From Enterocloster lavalensis (lineage in GTDB: Bacteria > Bacillota > Clostridia > Lachnospirales > Lachnospiraceae), in assembly GCF_902364025.1 (NCBI RefSeq), contig NZ_CABJCG010000003.1:248001-312000 (forward strand): a stretch of DNA of 64,000 bases, given 5' to 3'. Below the pieces are notes generated by a model. It searched no databases and was not told the origin of the DNA. It saw nothing but the letters and a program-made list of their open reading frames with translations. A program made the translations under genes and the position numbers. Shown here one piece after another: positions 1-7,762 of this stretch (position 1 is the first letter of the stretch; the number at the start of each line of letters is the position of its first letter).

Positions 1-89
1 CTCATCAAACCGGTCAGGCTTAAAACAGCGAGACTCCGGGCGCGGACTTTGATCGTCCCGCGTCCGGAGCGCACGCCCGGCGGATTCTG
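1..89. other. Window edge without a gene; hairpin after comEA
   Basis: No coding region is visible. A GC-rich stem (arms about 33-45 and 54-68) lies just downstream of the comEA stop and could end its transcript, but neither strand has a clear T-run after it, so terminator function is only possible. Confidence 0.35.
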
Positions 90-851
90 TCACACCGTAA
101 TTGAATCTTTTATCTTCTGAAATGCCGCATCCTTAATCCCGGAAATATTCATGATATCCTCGATCCGCTCAAAGGGGCCGTAGGTCTCGCGGTAACGGAT
201 AATGTCCTCGGCTTTGGATTCGCCGATGCCTTTTAACGTCATCAGTTCTTCCTTGCCGGCAGTATTCAAATTGACCTTTGCGCTTTTGGCGGAGCCAGAC
301 TCCCGCCCTCCGGCGGCGCCCTGGGAAACCGGTCCGGCCGTCACTCCGGCGCGGCCTTCCTTCCCCCATTCCTCCGCCTGGCGCTCTGTGGGTACCTCGA
401 TCTTCATACCGTCGGCGATCTCCTGGGCCAGGTTTAAATACGACCAGGCCGCTTCCGGCCCGAAACCTCCCGCCAGGTCCACCGCCTCGTAGATCCGGCT
501 GCCCGGCTCCATCTCGTAGACCCCGGGATTCACAACCGCTCCACAGACATGCACAAAATATATGGGATGGGACGTTTCCCCAGCTTCCGGCACCGCGCGA
601 TACTCCGCTTCCGCTCCCTCGCCCCCGCTTTGCGCTTCCCGTTCTCCCCAGGAGGCGTTCAAATCCGCGGGCGCTGTACTCCCATCCTCCAAACCGGCCG
701 CTTGCGCTTCGCCGGATTCCGCTTCCAGAACCATTTCCATACGGTCCGCTTCCCGGCCGGAATTACAGCCGTAGCAGATCCCCGCGGCCGCCATTCCAAG
801 GACAACCGCCAACATTTTCATACGTTTCAGTGACTTCAGATTCAATTTCAA
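90..851 (-). CDS. comEA: ComEA-type DNA-binding lipoprotein (SLBB + helix-hairpin-helix)
   Basis: Predicted DNA-binding protein of 253 aa held on the outer face of the membrane, the receptor type used in competence DNA uptake. A basic N-terminus and hydrophobic stretch (about residues 11-25) run into cysteines at 26 and 29 (ICYGC), so it may be a lipoprotein. After an acidic, low-complexity linker comes an SLBB domain (about 95-155, with VHVCGAVVNPGVYE), another linker, and a C-terminal helix-hairpin-helix pair (about 193-253, VNLNTAGKEEL and LKGIGESKAEDI). The start is taken as TTG at 851 because AAGGAGGG sits about 8 nt upstream. The nearest ATG is 10 codons in and has no such site. comEC is not present in this window, so whether competence is functional is unknown. 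Confidence 0.88.
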   Translation of the reverse strand: MKLNLKSLKRMKMLAVVLGMAAAGICYGCNSGREADRMEMVLEAESGEAQAAGLEDGSTAPADLNASWGEREAQSGGEGAEAEYRAVPEAGETSHPIYFVHVCGAVVNPGVYEMEPGSRIYEAVDLAGGFGPEAAWSYLNLAQEIADGMKIEVPTERQAEEWGKEGRAGVTAGPVSQGAAGGRESGSAKSAKVNLNTAGKEELMTLKGIGESKAEDIIRYRETYGPFERIEDIMNISGIKDAAFQKIKDSITV

Positions 852-898
852 TGGTCTCCCTCCTTACCGGCGGGAAGCCATCTCAGCCTGATATTATT

Positions 899-927
899 AT
901 TCTAACGAAATCCAGGGGTAAAAACAA
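899..927 (-). promoter_or_regulatory. comEA promoter
   Basis: On the minus strand: -35 TTGTTT (922-927), 17-nt spacer, -10 TAGAAT (899-904), about 50 nt before the comEA start codon. Confidence 0.5.
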
Positions 928-982
928 GCCCTATTTCCGGAAAACGGGAAACTAATTTTAGGCATTTTTTTGTCGGGCGCAC

Positions 983-1029
983 CCGGGAGCCGGAATCCCC
1001 CCAGTGGGTCCGCCCATTCCGGTTCCCGG
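983..1029. other. Long hairpin between comEA and the DMT gene
   Basis: A 14-bp nearly perfect inverted repeat (CCGGGAGCCGGAAT at 983-996 against its complement at 1016-1029) with a 19-nt loop. There is no T-run on either strand, so it is not an obvious terminator. Function unknown. Confidence 0.5.
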
Positions 1030-1044
1030 CGTCCGGCGCACCGC

Positions 1045-1073
1045 TAAAAACCCCCGCGCACTCGCGCAGGGGT
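1045..1073 (-). terminator. Terminator of the DMT transporter gene
   Basis: Minus-strand stem ACCCCTGCGCG/CGCGGGGGT followed by TTTTT, 17 nt after the stop of the gene at 1090. Confidence 0.7.
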
Positions 1074-1089
1074 CCATCCGCTGTTTTTT

Positions 1090-1515
1090 CTATTTCCGAA
1101 AAATAATAATTCCCGCCACGGCCACCGCCGCGCCGATCAGCTTGCGCCACTCAAAGTCCGCCTTGTCCACGCCGAAGAGGCCGAACAGCTCGATACAGTA
1201 GGCTACCACGATCTGGGACACCACGATCAGGATGGAAGCCTGGGCTGGGCCCAGTCCGCTCATGCTGCGGACCACGGTGTAGGTGATCAGGGCCCCCAGG
1301 ATTCCGCCCAGCATCACGTAGCGGGGCGTCACCTCCATGAGACCGCCTATGGGCTGCCGCCCTGTAAAGAGCCAGATCGCCACACAGGTGATAAACGCGG
1401 TGAGCTGCACCCAGCCCGCGGCCACCCAGATGCTGGTCTGATCCGTCACCTCCGTGTTAAATACACCCTGTATACTCATCAGGGCGCCTGAAATCAACGC
1501 AATGATTAATGCCAT
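1090..1515 (-). CDS. Small DMT-superfamily membrane protein (DUF606/YdcZ type)
   Basis: 141-aa integral membrane protein with about five hydrophobic segments and almost no soluble part. It matches the short single-domain DMT proteins of the DUF606/YdcZ type (opening LIIALISGALMSIQGVFN, later AQASILIVVSQIVVAY). The family usually acts as pairs or homodimers of half-transporters, and only one copy is present here, so a homodimer is inferred. The substrate cannot be told from sequence. The ATG at 1515 is preceded by AGGAAA about 9 nt upstream. The gene stands alone and has its own terminator. Confidence 0.75.
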   Translation of the reverse strand: MALIIALISGALMSIQGVFNTEVTDQTSIWVAAGWVQLTAFITCVAIWLFTGRQPIGGLMEVTPRYVMLGGILGALITYTVVRSMSGLGPAQASILIVVSQIVVAYCIELFGLFGVDKADFEWRKLIGAAVAVAGIIIFRK

Positions 1516-1594
1516 CGTCCGTATTTCCTGCCTTTCCCATAAGATTCAACATGGTTAGGATATCCGGCCGCACCGGATTCTATTCAAGCCGCCC

Positions 1595-1623
1595 TTTACA
1601 GCGATTCTGTTCTGATGTATAAT
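1595..1623 (+). promoter_or_regulatory. Promoter for the YwaF-like gene
   Basis: TTTACA (1595-1600), 17-nt spacer, TATAAT (1618-1623), about 110 nt upstream of the start at 1735. Confidence 0.65.
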
Positions 1624-1734
1624 GTCGTAAAGCATCAATGGGCGGAATTTCACCGCTGCGGACCGCGTACCGTTCTTTAAGGGAACCGCATGAAACGGAT
1701 GCGCACACCGGCCCGGTCGGGAGGCAGGAATATC

Positions 1735-2529
1735 ATGCAGGAATTGCTCCAACGTTTTTTCCAGGCGTCTGCGTGGACCATGCAGACGCCTGTTCCATAC
1801 TCGCCCTTCCACTTATCGCTCACAGCTCTGGGCATTTGCGCCGCCGCATGGATGGCCCGGCGGCTGGCAGCCGGCCGCAGAAAACACGTTCTGTTCGTCT
1901 GCGGATTGATTTTAGCGGCAAGCGAGCTCTACAAGCAGGGCTTTCTCTACTATATTGTAAATGGACGCAGCTACGATTGGTGGTATTTCCCATTCCAGCT
2001 CTGCAGCGTCCCCATGTACTTATGTCTGGCTGTCCCGCTTCTGTCGAAACCGGAATATGCGCGGGCAAGGCGGACCACCTGCACCTTTATCCAGGACTAC
2101 GGACTTTTGGGCGGTCTCATGGCCCTGGCCGAGCCATCGGGCCTCATGCACCCCTACTGGGCGCTGACGCTCCACGGCCTGTGCTGGCATTTTACGCTGA
2201 TCTTTCTGGGTCTGTACTGCGCCCAAAGCGGTGAGTCCGACCGGGAACCGGCGGCATTTTTGCGCACGCTTCCCCTCTTCGCGGCCTGCTGCGCCGCAGC
2301 CACGCTCATCAACATCGCCGCCCACCCTTACGGAAACGCGGATATGTTTTACATCAGCCCTTATTATCCCAATGAGCAGATCGTCTTTCACCGGATCGCC
2401 CTTGGGATCGGCATCACCGCCGGAAACCTGATCTACCTGACCGGAGTGGCCCTTGGCGGCTTTCTCTGCCACCTGGGCTGCCGTTACTGTCTGCATTCCG
2501 TCAAAACGCTGCCGGACAGCCGCCGGTAA
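1735..2529 (+). CDS. YwaF-like (TIGR02206-type) integral membrane protein
   Basis: 264-aa polytopic membrane protein with about seven hydrophobic helices. It resembles the Bacillus YwaF/TIGR02206 group of unknown function: an aromatic first-loop segment (WWYFPFQLCSVPMYLCL) followed by a DYGLLGG-containing helix and histidine-rich turns such as HPYWALTLHGLCWHF. The start is placed at 1735 because GGGAGG lies about 10 nt upstream. An in-frame ATG at 1690 would add 15 basic residues and lacks a ribosome site. The small gene at 2591 follows on the same strand and may be cotranscribed. No substrate or reaction can be assigned. Confidence 0.72.
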   Translation: MQELLQRFFQASAWTMQTPVPYSPFHLSLTALGICAAAWMARRLAAGRRKHVLFVCGLILAASELYKQGFLYYIVNGRSYDWWYFPFQLCSVPMYLCLAVPLLSKPEYARARRTTCTFIQDYGLLGGLMALAEPSGLMHPYWALTLHGLCWHFTLIFLGLYCAQSGESDREPAAFLRTLPLFAACCAAATLINIAAHPYGNADMFYISPYYPNEQIVFHRIALGIGITAGNLIYLTGVALGGFLCHLGCRYCLHSVKTLPDSRR

Positions 2530-2590
2530 CCGGCCCCTGCCAGTTCCGGCGTCCAACATAAATTTTTACCTTGAAGGGAGAATTACCACA

Positions 2591-3022
2591 ATGTCAGAAG
2601 ATAAGAAAAAAGACCGTTACCAAATCGCCACCGACTATCACAACCGCGGCTACAACTGCTGTCAGTCCGTCTGCTTCGCATTTCTGGACCAGGTGGACCT
2701 GGATGAGAAAACCCTGTTCCGCGTGACCGAGGGCCTGGGCCTTGGAATGGGCGGCATGGAGGGAACCTGCGGCGCCATCTCCGCCGCCACCGTGCTGGCG
2801 GGTCTAAAATGCAGCACCGCCGATCTGGAACACCCCAATTCCAAGGCGATTACCTACAAGGACGCCAAAGCCTGCGTGAAGGCATTCAAGGACCGCAACG
2901 GCACCGTGATCTGCCGGGAGTTAAAAGGTCTGGACTCACCGGATAAAAAGGTGGTCCGCACCTGTCCGGACTGCATAAAGGACGCCGTGGAGATCATCGA
3001 AGCCACTTTGTACGGGGAATAA
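2591..3022 (+). CDS. C_GCAxxG_C_C family (putative redox-active) protein
   Basis: 143-aa cytoplasmic cysteine-rich protein of the C_GCAxxG_C_C family, thought to bind a metal or act in redox work in anaerobes; no biochemical role is established. Visible signature: a paired cysteine near the N-terminus (RGYNCCQSV), a central glycine-rich loop with cysteine (GGMEGTCGAISAA), and single cysteines further on (KCS, KACV, VICREL, RTCPDC). The second glycine of the motif is replaced by alanine here. Ribosome site GAAGGGAG precedes the ATG. It lies 61 nt after the YwaF-like gene and is followed by a hairpin terminator. Confidence 0.82.
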   Translation: MSEDKKKDRYQIATDYHNRGYNCCQSVCFAFLDQVDLDEKTLFRVTEGLGLGMGGMEGTCGAISAATVLAGLKCSTADLEHPNSKAITYKDAKACVKAFKDRNGTVICRELKGLDSPDKKVVRTCPDCIKDAVEIIEATLYGE

Positions 3023-3039
3023 GGCACAACGTTAAAAAG

Positions 3040-3099
3040 ACTGCCTGTCAACAAGCTGCGAAATTAATTGCATCGTAGCCCGCTGGCAGACAGTTTTTT
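3040..3099 (+). terminator. Terminator after the C_GCAxxG_C_C gene
   Basis: Stem ACTGCCTGTC (3040-3049) pairs with GGCAGACAGT (3085-3094), one mismatch and one wobble, then TTTTTT. The loop is long (35 nt). Confidence 0.5.
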
Positions 3100-3162
3100 A
3101 TCGTTCAACAGCCATCGGCACAAACCGGGGAATGCAAACCACGCTTCTTCTGTAACGCGCGC

Positions 3163-3711
3163 TCAATAATACCCCCGTTTCAGCAGCTTTCTCAGATAGG
3201 CAAACGCCGCCTCCTCCCCCCTGTCCTTTAACAGCACCAGGATCTTTTCCAGCAGCGCCCTTGTCTCGGGGTGGATGGTAATGTACTTTTTCGTGTATTC
3301 ATAGTATTCCAGCGGCGCGGCGCTGGTATAGTTCTTTCCCTTGTACACCTGGCAGGCGGCGATGCGGTCGCAGACCATCTCGGCCACGTATTTCAGGGGC
3401 ATTTTGTTGCCCACCAGGCCCTCCTCCTTGTTCGCCGACACGTCGATCCAATACTCGTAGTGGTGTTTGTTCCGCCCCTTGTGGTGCAGCCAGGCCCTGG
3501 AAAATCCCACCAGCTCCCGCTCCGCCGCGTTGGGGCTGCGGGTTCCCTGATAATACCGCACGCCGGTCCAGAATTCTTCCGGGCTGTATTTGGACAGATC
3601 GTGCAGCAGGCCCTGGCGGTACAGCCCCAGCTTGAAACAGTGGCGGCACACCAGATGGCGGTGCCGTGTGATGGTCTGAAAATGCCTCCAAATATTTGCT
3701 AACTTAATCAT
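3163..3711 (-). CDS. DUF5662 family protein
   Basis: 182-aa soluble protein that I match to the DUF5662 family, found in Firmicutes and phages, function unknown. Features: a histidine and aspartate-rich stretch (GLLHDLSKYSPEEF) and a second histidine cluster (WLHHKGRNKHHYEYW), both typical of a metal site of HD-like character, then KMPLKYVAEMVCDR. The start at 3711 (MIKLANIW) is chosen because AGGAG sits 9 nt upstream. An upstream in-frame start at 3759 would add a highly charged 16-residue tail. Stands alone on the minus strand. Confidence 0.75.
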   Translation of the reverse strand: MIKLANIWRHFQTITRHRHLVCRHCFKLGLYRQGLLHDLSKYSPEEFWTGVRYYQGTRSPNAAERELVGFSRAWLHHKGRNKHHYEYWIDVSANKEEGLVGNKMPLKYVAEMVCDRIAACQVYKGKNYTSAAPLEYYEYTKKYITIHPETRALLEKILVLLKDRGEEAAFAYLRKLLKRGYY

Positions 3712-3856
3712 TCCGTTCCGCTCCTGTTCCCTTCTTTTTCGTTCCCTAAAGTATATCACAATCTTAGTTTTTTTGCTCGGTTTTCCGCTTTTTTTAACCT
3801 TTGAACAATGGAAATAAAAGTTTGTCCATATGTTTATACTTTATCAACAAAAACGT

Positions 3857-3885
3857 TTGACACTTCCCATGTTTTGTGATATCCT
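3857..3885 (+). promoter_or_regulatory. Cold-shock gene promoter
   Basis: TTGACA (3857-3862), 17 nt, TATCCT (3880-3885). This leaves a 5' leader of about 60 nt before the csp start, which is usual for cold-shock genes. Confidence 0.8.
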
Positions 3886-3950
3886 TATGGCAGTTGCGAA
3901 ATAAGTCGCAATAGAACATTTATTTTTTTTATTTTTCTGGAGGTATCATA

Positions 3951-4148
3951 ATGAAAGGTACAGTTAAGTGGTTCAACAATCAGAAGGGTTACGGATTCAT
4001 TTCCGACGAGCAGGGTAACGATGTATTCGTACACTACTCCGGCCTGAACATGGATGGCTTCAAGTCTCTGGACGAAGGCGCCGCCGTAGAGTTCGACGTA
4101 GTAAACGGAGCCAAGGGCCCGCAGGCTACCAACGTAACCAAATTATAA
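3951..4148 (+). CDS. csp: Cold shock protein (CspA/CspB family)
   Basis: 65-aa single cold-shock domain that binds single-stranded RNA and DNA and melts RNA structure. Both nucleic-acid motifs are intact: RNP1 KGYGFI and RNP2 VFVHYS, within the full-length OB fold beginning [22 protein letters not shown] site lies 7 nt before the ATG. A near-consensus promoter and a leader of about 60 nt precede the gene, and a GC hairpin with T-run follows at 4235. Codon choice is that of a highly expressed gene. Confidence 0.97.
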   Translation: MKGTVKWFNNQKGYGFISDEQGNDVFVHYSGLNMDGFKSLDEGAAVEFDVVNGAKGPQATNVTKL

Positions 4149-4234
4149 TCATCGAACAACAGTGTACCTTTTTCAAACATATATCGTTAGATAGAGTTGA
4201 AGTAAGTTATACGTGATTCTAGTGATTACAAACA

Positions 4235-4263
4235 AGAGCCGTCCATTTGGACCGGCTCTTTTT
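4235..4263 (+). terminator. Terminator after csp
   Basis: AGAGCCGTCC/GGACCGGCTCT stem, 4-nt loop, then TTTTT. It also faces the end of hslO and may serve both genes. Confidence 0.8.
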
Positions 4264-4284
4264 GCTGTCTATGAATTCAGTTTT

Positions 4285-5166
4285 TCAGCGCACGGCCTTC
4301 TCCAGCATTTCCCCCAGCTCTTCCACCGTGAACTGGTAGTTTTTGTTGCAGAAATGGCAGTTCACCTCGATGGGCTTTCCGTCGTCGATCATCTCCTGGA
4401 TATCCTTCCTGCCCACGCTGACCAGGGCTTTCTCCACCCGCTCCTTGGTGCAGTTGCAGTGGAACTGTACCGGCACCCGGTCGTTGAGCTCCAGGCCGAA
4501 CTCGCCCAGCACGTGCTCCAGGATCATTTCCGGCGTATTCCCCTCGTCCAGCAGAGTGGTGACAGAGGCGATCTCCTTCAGACGGGCCTCCAGGCGGTCG
4601 ATCATGTCCTCCGGCGCGCCCGGCATCAGCTGGATGATGAAACCGCCGGACTGGCTCACCGTGTTGTCCCGGTTCATCAGCACGCCCAGGGCCACCGATG
4701 AGGGAATCTGCTCGGAGGTGGCAAAATAATAGGTCAAATCCTCCGCGATCTCCCCCGTGACCAGGATGGTCTGTCCCACATAGGGCTCCTTCAGTCCAAT
4801 GTCCTTGATCACGCTGAGCACGCCCAGCCCCAGGGCTCCGCCCACGTCCAGCTTACCCTTGCTGTTGGGAGGCAGCATCACCTGGGGATTGTAGGCGTAG
4901 CCTTTTACATTCCCGTGGGAATCCGCAGTCACCAGCAGTCCCTCGATGGGTCCGTCTCCCTGGATTTTCAGGGTCAGTATATCGTTCTCCCCCTTCATGT
5001 CCACGCCCATCATAACCCCGGCCGTCAGCAGCCGTCCCAGGGCCGCTGAAGCCACCGGGCTGGTATTGTGGGCCTTTCTGGCCTGCTCCACCAGATCCCT
5101 GGTGGTCGCGGCAAACGCCCGGATCTGACCGTCCGCCGCTGTCGCTCTGATTACATAATCCGCCAT
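4285..5166 (-). CDS. hslO: Hsp33 redox-regulated chaperone
   Basis: 293-aa cytoplasmic holdase chaperone activated by oxidative unfolding. The four zinc-binding cysteines are present in the C-terminal redox switch, as CNC (about residue 239) and CHFC (about 271). The N-terminal domain keeps the family features (LGRLLTAGVMMG, LLVTADSHGNVKGYA, FIIQLMPGAPE). Two ATGs two codons apart are possible (5172 and 5166). The second gives 9 nt from AGGAG and is preferred. The methyltransferase gene at 5184 ends about 17 nt upstream on the same strand, so the pair is probably one transcript. Confidence 0.96.
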   Translation of the reverse strand: MADYVIRATAADGQIRAFAATTRDLVEQARKAHNTSPVASAALGRLLTAGVMMGVDMKGENDILTLKIQGDGPIEGLLVTADSHGNVKGYAYNPQVMLPPNSKGKLDVGGALGLGVLSVIKDIGLKEPYVGQTILVTGEIAEDLTYYFATSEQIPSSVALGVLMNRDNTVSQSGGFIIQLMPGAPEDMIDRLEARLKEIASVTTLLDEGNTPEMILEHVLGEFGLELNDRVPVQFHCNCTKERVEKALVSVGRKDIQEMIDDGKPIEVNCHFCNKNYQFTVEELGEMLEKAVR

Positions 5167-5183
5167 ATTCATTCTCTCCTGTC

Positions 5184-5987
5184 TCAGTTCGTTTCGATAT
5201 TTGTCTGCGCTTCCTGTACTGTTTTCCCATGCTCCCGGGCTATCACGTAAATCCGATCGCTGTCCGCCCGCACCGGCTCCCTGGTGCCCGCATCGTAGGC
5301 CGCCACAAACTCCAGACCGGCCTCCGCCAAGGCGCGGCAGACCGTGTCCAGATCGTAGGAGCGCTGGTAATGGGTCTCCTGGAATTTCTGATAGAGCGGC
5401 TCGCGAAAGCCGGGTACATTCCGCCGGATGAACAGGGTCAGATCATACTCGTTGATCTCCTCGTCCCCGTCGTAAAAATTCTCCCAGATAAAGCTGCTCT
5501 CCTCACGCTCCTCGGCAAAGGTGTGATCCGCCAGCAATTCCCGGTACTTGTAGGGTGTGTTTAAGTCGAAAATGAACACCCCGCCCGGATCCAGATAATT
5601 GTTGACCAGCTTAAACACCTGGACCAGGTCCCTGTACTCCAGAATATAGTTCATGGAATCGCAGATGCTGACCACAGCGGCCACCGTGCCGTAAAGCTCG
5701 AACTCCCGCATGTCCTGGAGCAGATAGAGGATGTTCCGTCCGGAGCGCACCCGCTTCTCCATGGCGATCTCCAGCATTTCCCCGGAATTGTCCACGCCGA
5801 TCATGTCGTACCCGCGCCCGGCCAAACGCTCGGTCAGGCTGCCGGTGCCGCAGCCCAGATCCAACACCAGGCCGGTCGTTACTCCGTATTCTTCCAAAAG
5901 ACCGGCCAGATATTCACACCACTCTTCATAAGGAACATTGTCCTGAAACAGGTCGTATACTTCCGCAAAGCTCGTGTATGCTTCCAT
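5184..5987 (-). CDS. Class I SAM-dependent methyltransferase
   Basis: 267-aa Rossmann-fold methyltransferase of unknown target. Motif I is clear (LDLGCGTGSLTERLA, about residues 47-61), with the acidic residue ending strand 2 (MIGVDNSGEML) and a strand-4 motif (VVSICDSMNYIL). The N-terminal YDLFQDNVPYEEWCEYL pattern is common to clostridial small-molecule or protein methyltransferases near hslO. The ATG at 5987 is chosen because GGAAGGA lies upstream. A TTG five codons earlier is less likely. It is immediately upstream of hslO. Confidence 0.85.
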   Translation of the reverse strand: MEAYTSFAEVYDLFQDNVPYEEWCEYLAGLLEEYGVTTGLVLDLGCGTGSLTERLAGRGYDMIGVDNSGEMLEIAMEKRVRSGRNILYLLQDMREFELYGTVAAVVSICDSMNYILEYRDLVQVFKLVNNYLDPGGVFIFDLNTPYKYRELLADHTFAEEREESSFIWENFYDGDEEINEYDLTLFIRRNVPGFREPLYQKFQETHYQRSYDLDTVCRALAEAGLEFVAAYDAGTREPVRADSDRIYVIAREHGKTVQEAQTNIETN

Positions 5988-6100
5988 TCCAATTCCTTCC
6001 AATTCTTCGTCTGACCGGCAGGGCGCTCCGGCTGTGAATCCCGGACAGACGCGAAAACGCCTGCCACAGTCCGGGCAGGCGAAATTGACAGTTCCAATCC

Positions 6101-6610
6101 TTATGCGTTCTTACCGCAGCACTTCTTGTACTTCTTGCCGCTTCCGCAGGGGCAAGGATCGTTGGGGAAGATCTTTTTGCCTTTGCGGATCGTGCCGGAA
6201 GCCTTCTGCTGCTTGTACAGCTCCTTGCGGCGCTCCTCGGTAAGGATCTTGTCCCACTGAGGCAGCTCGAACAGCCAGTTGGCCTTTGCCTCCACCATGT
6301 TGTAGTACAGCTTCTCCGGGTCGATCTCGATCTTGACCTCGGTGTCCTCCTCCATGGTCTCGATGGGGTTCTCGTAGCCCTTTAAGCTCTCGTTGATGCC
6401 GTCCAGGAATCCGGTCATGATGAGAATCTCGGTGTTGTACTTCTCAGCCAGGCCTTTCACGGTGCCGGTGATCACTTCCTCCGGGTGCTCCAGGATCTGC
6501 TCGTAGATGCCCTTCTCAATCGCAAAATATCCGGACCAAAGTTCCTCTCTCTTTTTATCATCCAGGCCATCGCCATAGGCCAGATTCCGCCATGTCTCTA
6601 ACAGTGCCAT
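6101..6610 (-). CDS. SEC-C zinc-motif protein
   Basis: 169-aa protein with a C-terminal SEC-C motif ([16 protein letters not shown], four zinc ligands), the module that ends SecA and many accessory proteins. The first 130 residues are acidic and helical with no recognised domain ([32 protein letters not shown]). This suggests a standalone protein that may contact ribosome or SecB-like partners through the zinc finger, but the role is not known. The start at 6610 (MALLETWRN) follows AAGGATGG. The longer reading to 6691 has an unlikely basic leader. Confidence 0.82.
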   Translation of the reverse strand: MALLETWRNLAYGDGLDDKKREELWSGYFAIEKGIYEQILEHPEEVITGTVKGLAEKYNTEILIMTGFLDGINESLKGYENPIETMEEDTEVKIEIDPEKLYYNMVEAKANWLFELPQWDKILTEERRKELYKQQKASGTIRKGKKIFPNDPCPCGSGKKYKKCCGKNA

Positions 6611-6746
6611 AAACTTCAACCATCCTTTTTGTATTGAATTTGGCGGCCCGGTTCTTTTCCTCTGCCGCTCATAGCTCATAGTATATAACAAAACCGTAAA
6701 TATTTCAAATATTTATTGAAAATGTTTTGTCCGGATGTATATTGGG

Positions 6747-6775
6747 CGGAAATGCGGGTATGATAGAAGTATCAC
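6747..6775 (+). promoter_or_regulatory. Promoter of small RNA candidate 1
   Basis: CGGAAA (6747-6752), 17 nt, TATCAC (6770-6775). The -35 is not the sigma-A consensus, but the same hexamer with one change and the same spacing recurs at 8550, which argues that it is functional. Confidence 0.45.
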
Positions 6776-6782
6776 GAAAGAG

Positions 6783-6853
6783 AAAGTAATTAATACTTAT
6801 CCTCCCCTTTTTGATCGGCTCCGGCGCAAGTGACGCACCGGGGCCGGTTTTTT
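6783..6853 (+). ncRNA. Candidate small regulatory RNA, copy 1 (C-rich single strand + terminator)
   Basis: A predicted transcript of about 70 nt has an A-rich 5' part, the unpaired block ACTTATCCTCCCCTTTTT (from about 6795), then a long GC hairpin (CGGCTCCGG/CCGGGGCCG) and TTTTTT. CCUCCCC is complementary to a GGGGAGG Shine-Dalgarno sequence, the mode of action of C-rich sRNAs such as RsaE. The same unit recurs at 8586 with different hairpin sequence but the same architecture. No open reading frame. No Rfam family could be checked. Confidence 0.55.
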
Positions 6854-7123
6854 GTGGAATGGGGTGGGCCGCGGGCCGGTCTGCGGGTGATTGGTGGTTT
6901 TTTGTATTTACGCAAAAAGAGATTGGTGTTACAATGAAATTGTCAGCACTACACGGAAAAGAGTGCGGACACTATCTCTTCGATGGTGAATAGGATAGCT
7001 CCTTCGAGGTATTTCTCGCTCCTTTCACAATGTTCCACCTGACGGGGATGCAATGAATCATACTGGCTATCTGAAACCGGACATATCCATTATCCAACAT
7101 AACATATATAGCGGGAGGAAAAA

Positions 7124-7654
7124 ATGAAAAAAATAAAAGTGTTTTGCGCAGTCCTGACGGCCTCCGTACTTCTGCCGATGACCGCCCAAGCCGGTACGTG
7201 GACCCACACCTACAATGATGATTACCGTGTAGAAACCTATCAAAACCTGTGGTTTTATCTAAAAGACAACGGAAATTTTGCCCAAAATGAGTGGATCCAA
7301 GCGGAAGACGGCATCTGGTATTGGTTTGACACTTACGCAACGCTCCCTAACGAAGGCGGCCTTGCCTTAGACGGATCGATGTATAATGGCAACGGCGAAT
7401 ATGTGGATATGTCGACTATCACGTTCGTCACCGAGGATATGTATAATCAGCTGCAGGAAGGGATGAGTTATGATCAGGTTGTGGCGATTCTCGGCAAAGA
7501 GCACGAAGTGCATACCTCTGAGCGTCAGCAGACGGGAGATCAAACTGTTGATGTTTTGCAGGTAAAATGGTATTCCCAGGATTTTAAATCCAGTATCCGC
7601 CTTACATTTAACGACGGAATACTCATCAGACGCCGCGCAACATGGAGTCATTAA
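7124..7654 (+). CDS. Secreted protein with cell-wall-binding-like repeat and SmpA/BLIP-like domain
   Basis: 176-aa exported protein. Signal peptide at residues 1-23 (MKKIKVFCAVLTASVLLPM, cleavage after AQA). Residues 30-90 contain aromatic tracts (QNLWFYLKDNG, GIWYWFDTYATLP) like the choline- or cell-wall-binding repeats of clostridial surface proteins. Residues 105-176 (YNQLQEGMSYDQVVAILGK, then VKWYSQ and IRLTFNDGILIRRR) match the SmpA/OmlA/BLIP-like fold found in many clostridial lipoproteins. No lipobox is present, so it is likely soluble or wall-associated. A GGGAGG site precedes the ATG. Its codon use is more AT-rich than its neighbours, which may indicate acquisition. Function unknown. 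Confidence 0.7.
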   Translation: MKKIKVFCAVLTASVLLPMTAQAGTWTHTYNDDYRVETYQNLWFYLKDNGNFAQNEWIQAEDGIWYWFDTYATLPNEGGLALDGSMYNGNGEYVDMSTITFVTEDMYNQLQEGMSYDQVVAILGKEHEVHTSERQQTGDQTVDVLQVKWYSQDFKSSIRLTFNDGILIRRRATWSH

Positions 7655-7762
7655 AAAGGGGCAACGGTTTCACAAAAAGCTCTCACAAAAATGAATCTGC
7701 CCGCACCCCCTTTTCCTCTCCCCGCATATACTGTTACATACCAACCAAACGAGGTAACCAAC

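Larger units (their letters stand above)
6611..7123. other. 513-nt gap: C-rich small RNA candidate, rest unexplained
   Basis: Contains the first of two related promoter-C-rich-hairpin units (6747-6853). The rest (6860-7123) shows only an unsupported 19-codon reading frame from 6934 without a ribosome site and a short AT-rich leader before the gene at 7124. I see nothing else. Confidence 0.5.

Noticed and set aside
278..955. Long plus-strand reading frame opposite comEA
   Set aside because: Proline and arginine-rich shadow of a GC-rich gene, no ribosome site, and the minus-strand product has clear SLBB and HhH domains.
6811..6993. 60-codon frame after small RNA candidate 1
   Set aside because: It begins inside the terminator hairpin and shows no ribosome site or recognisable motif.
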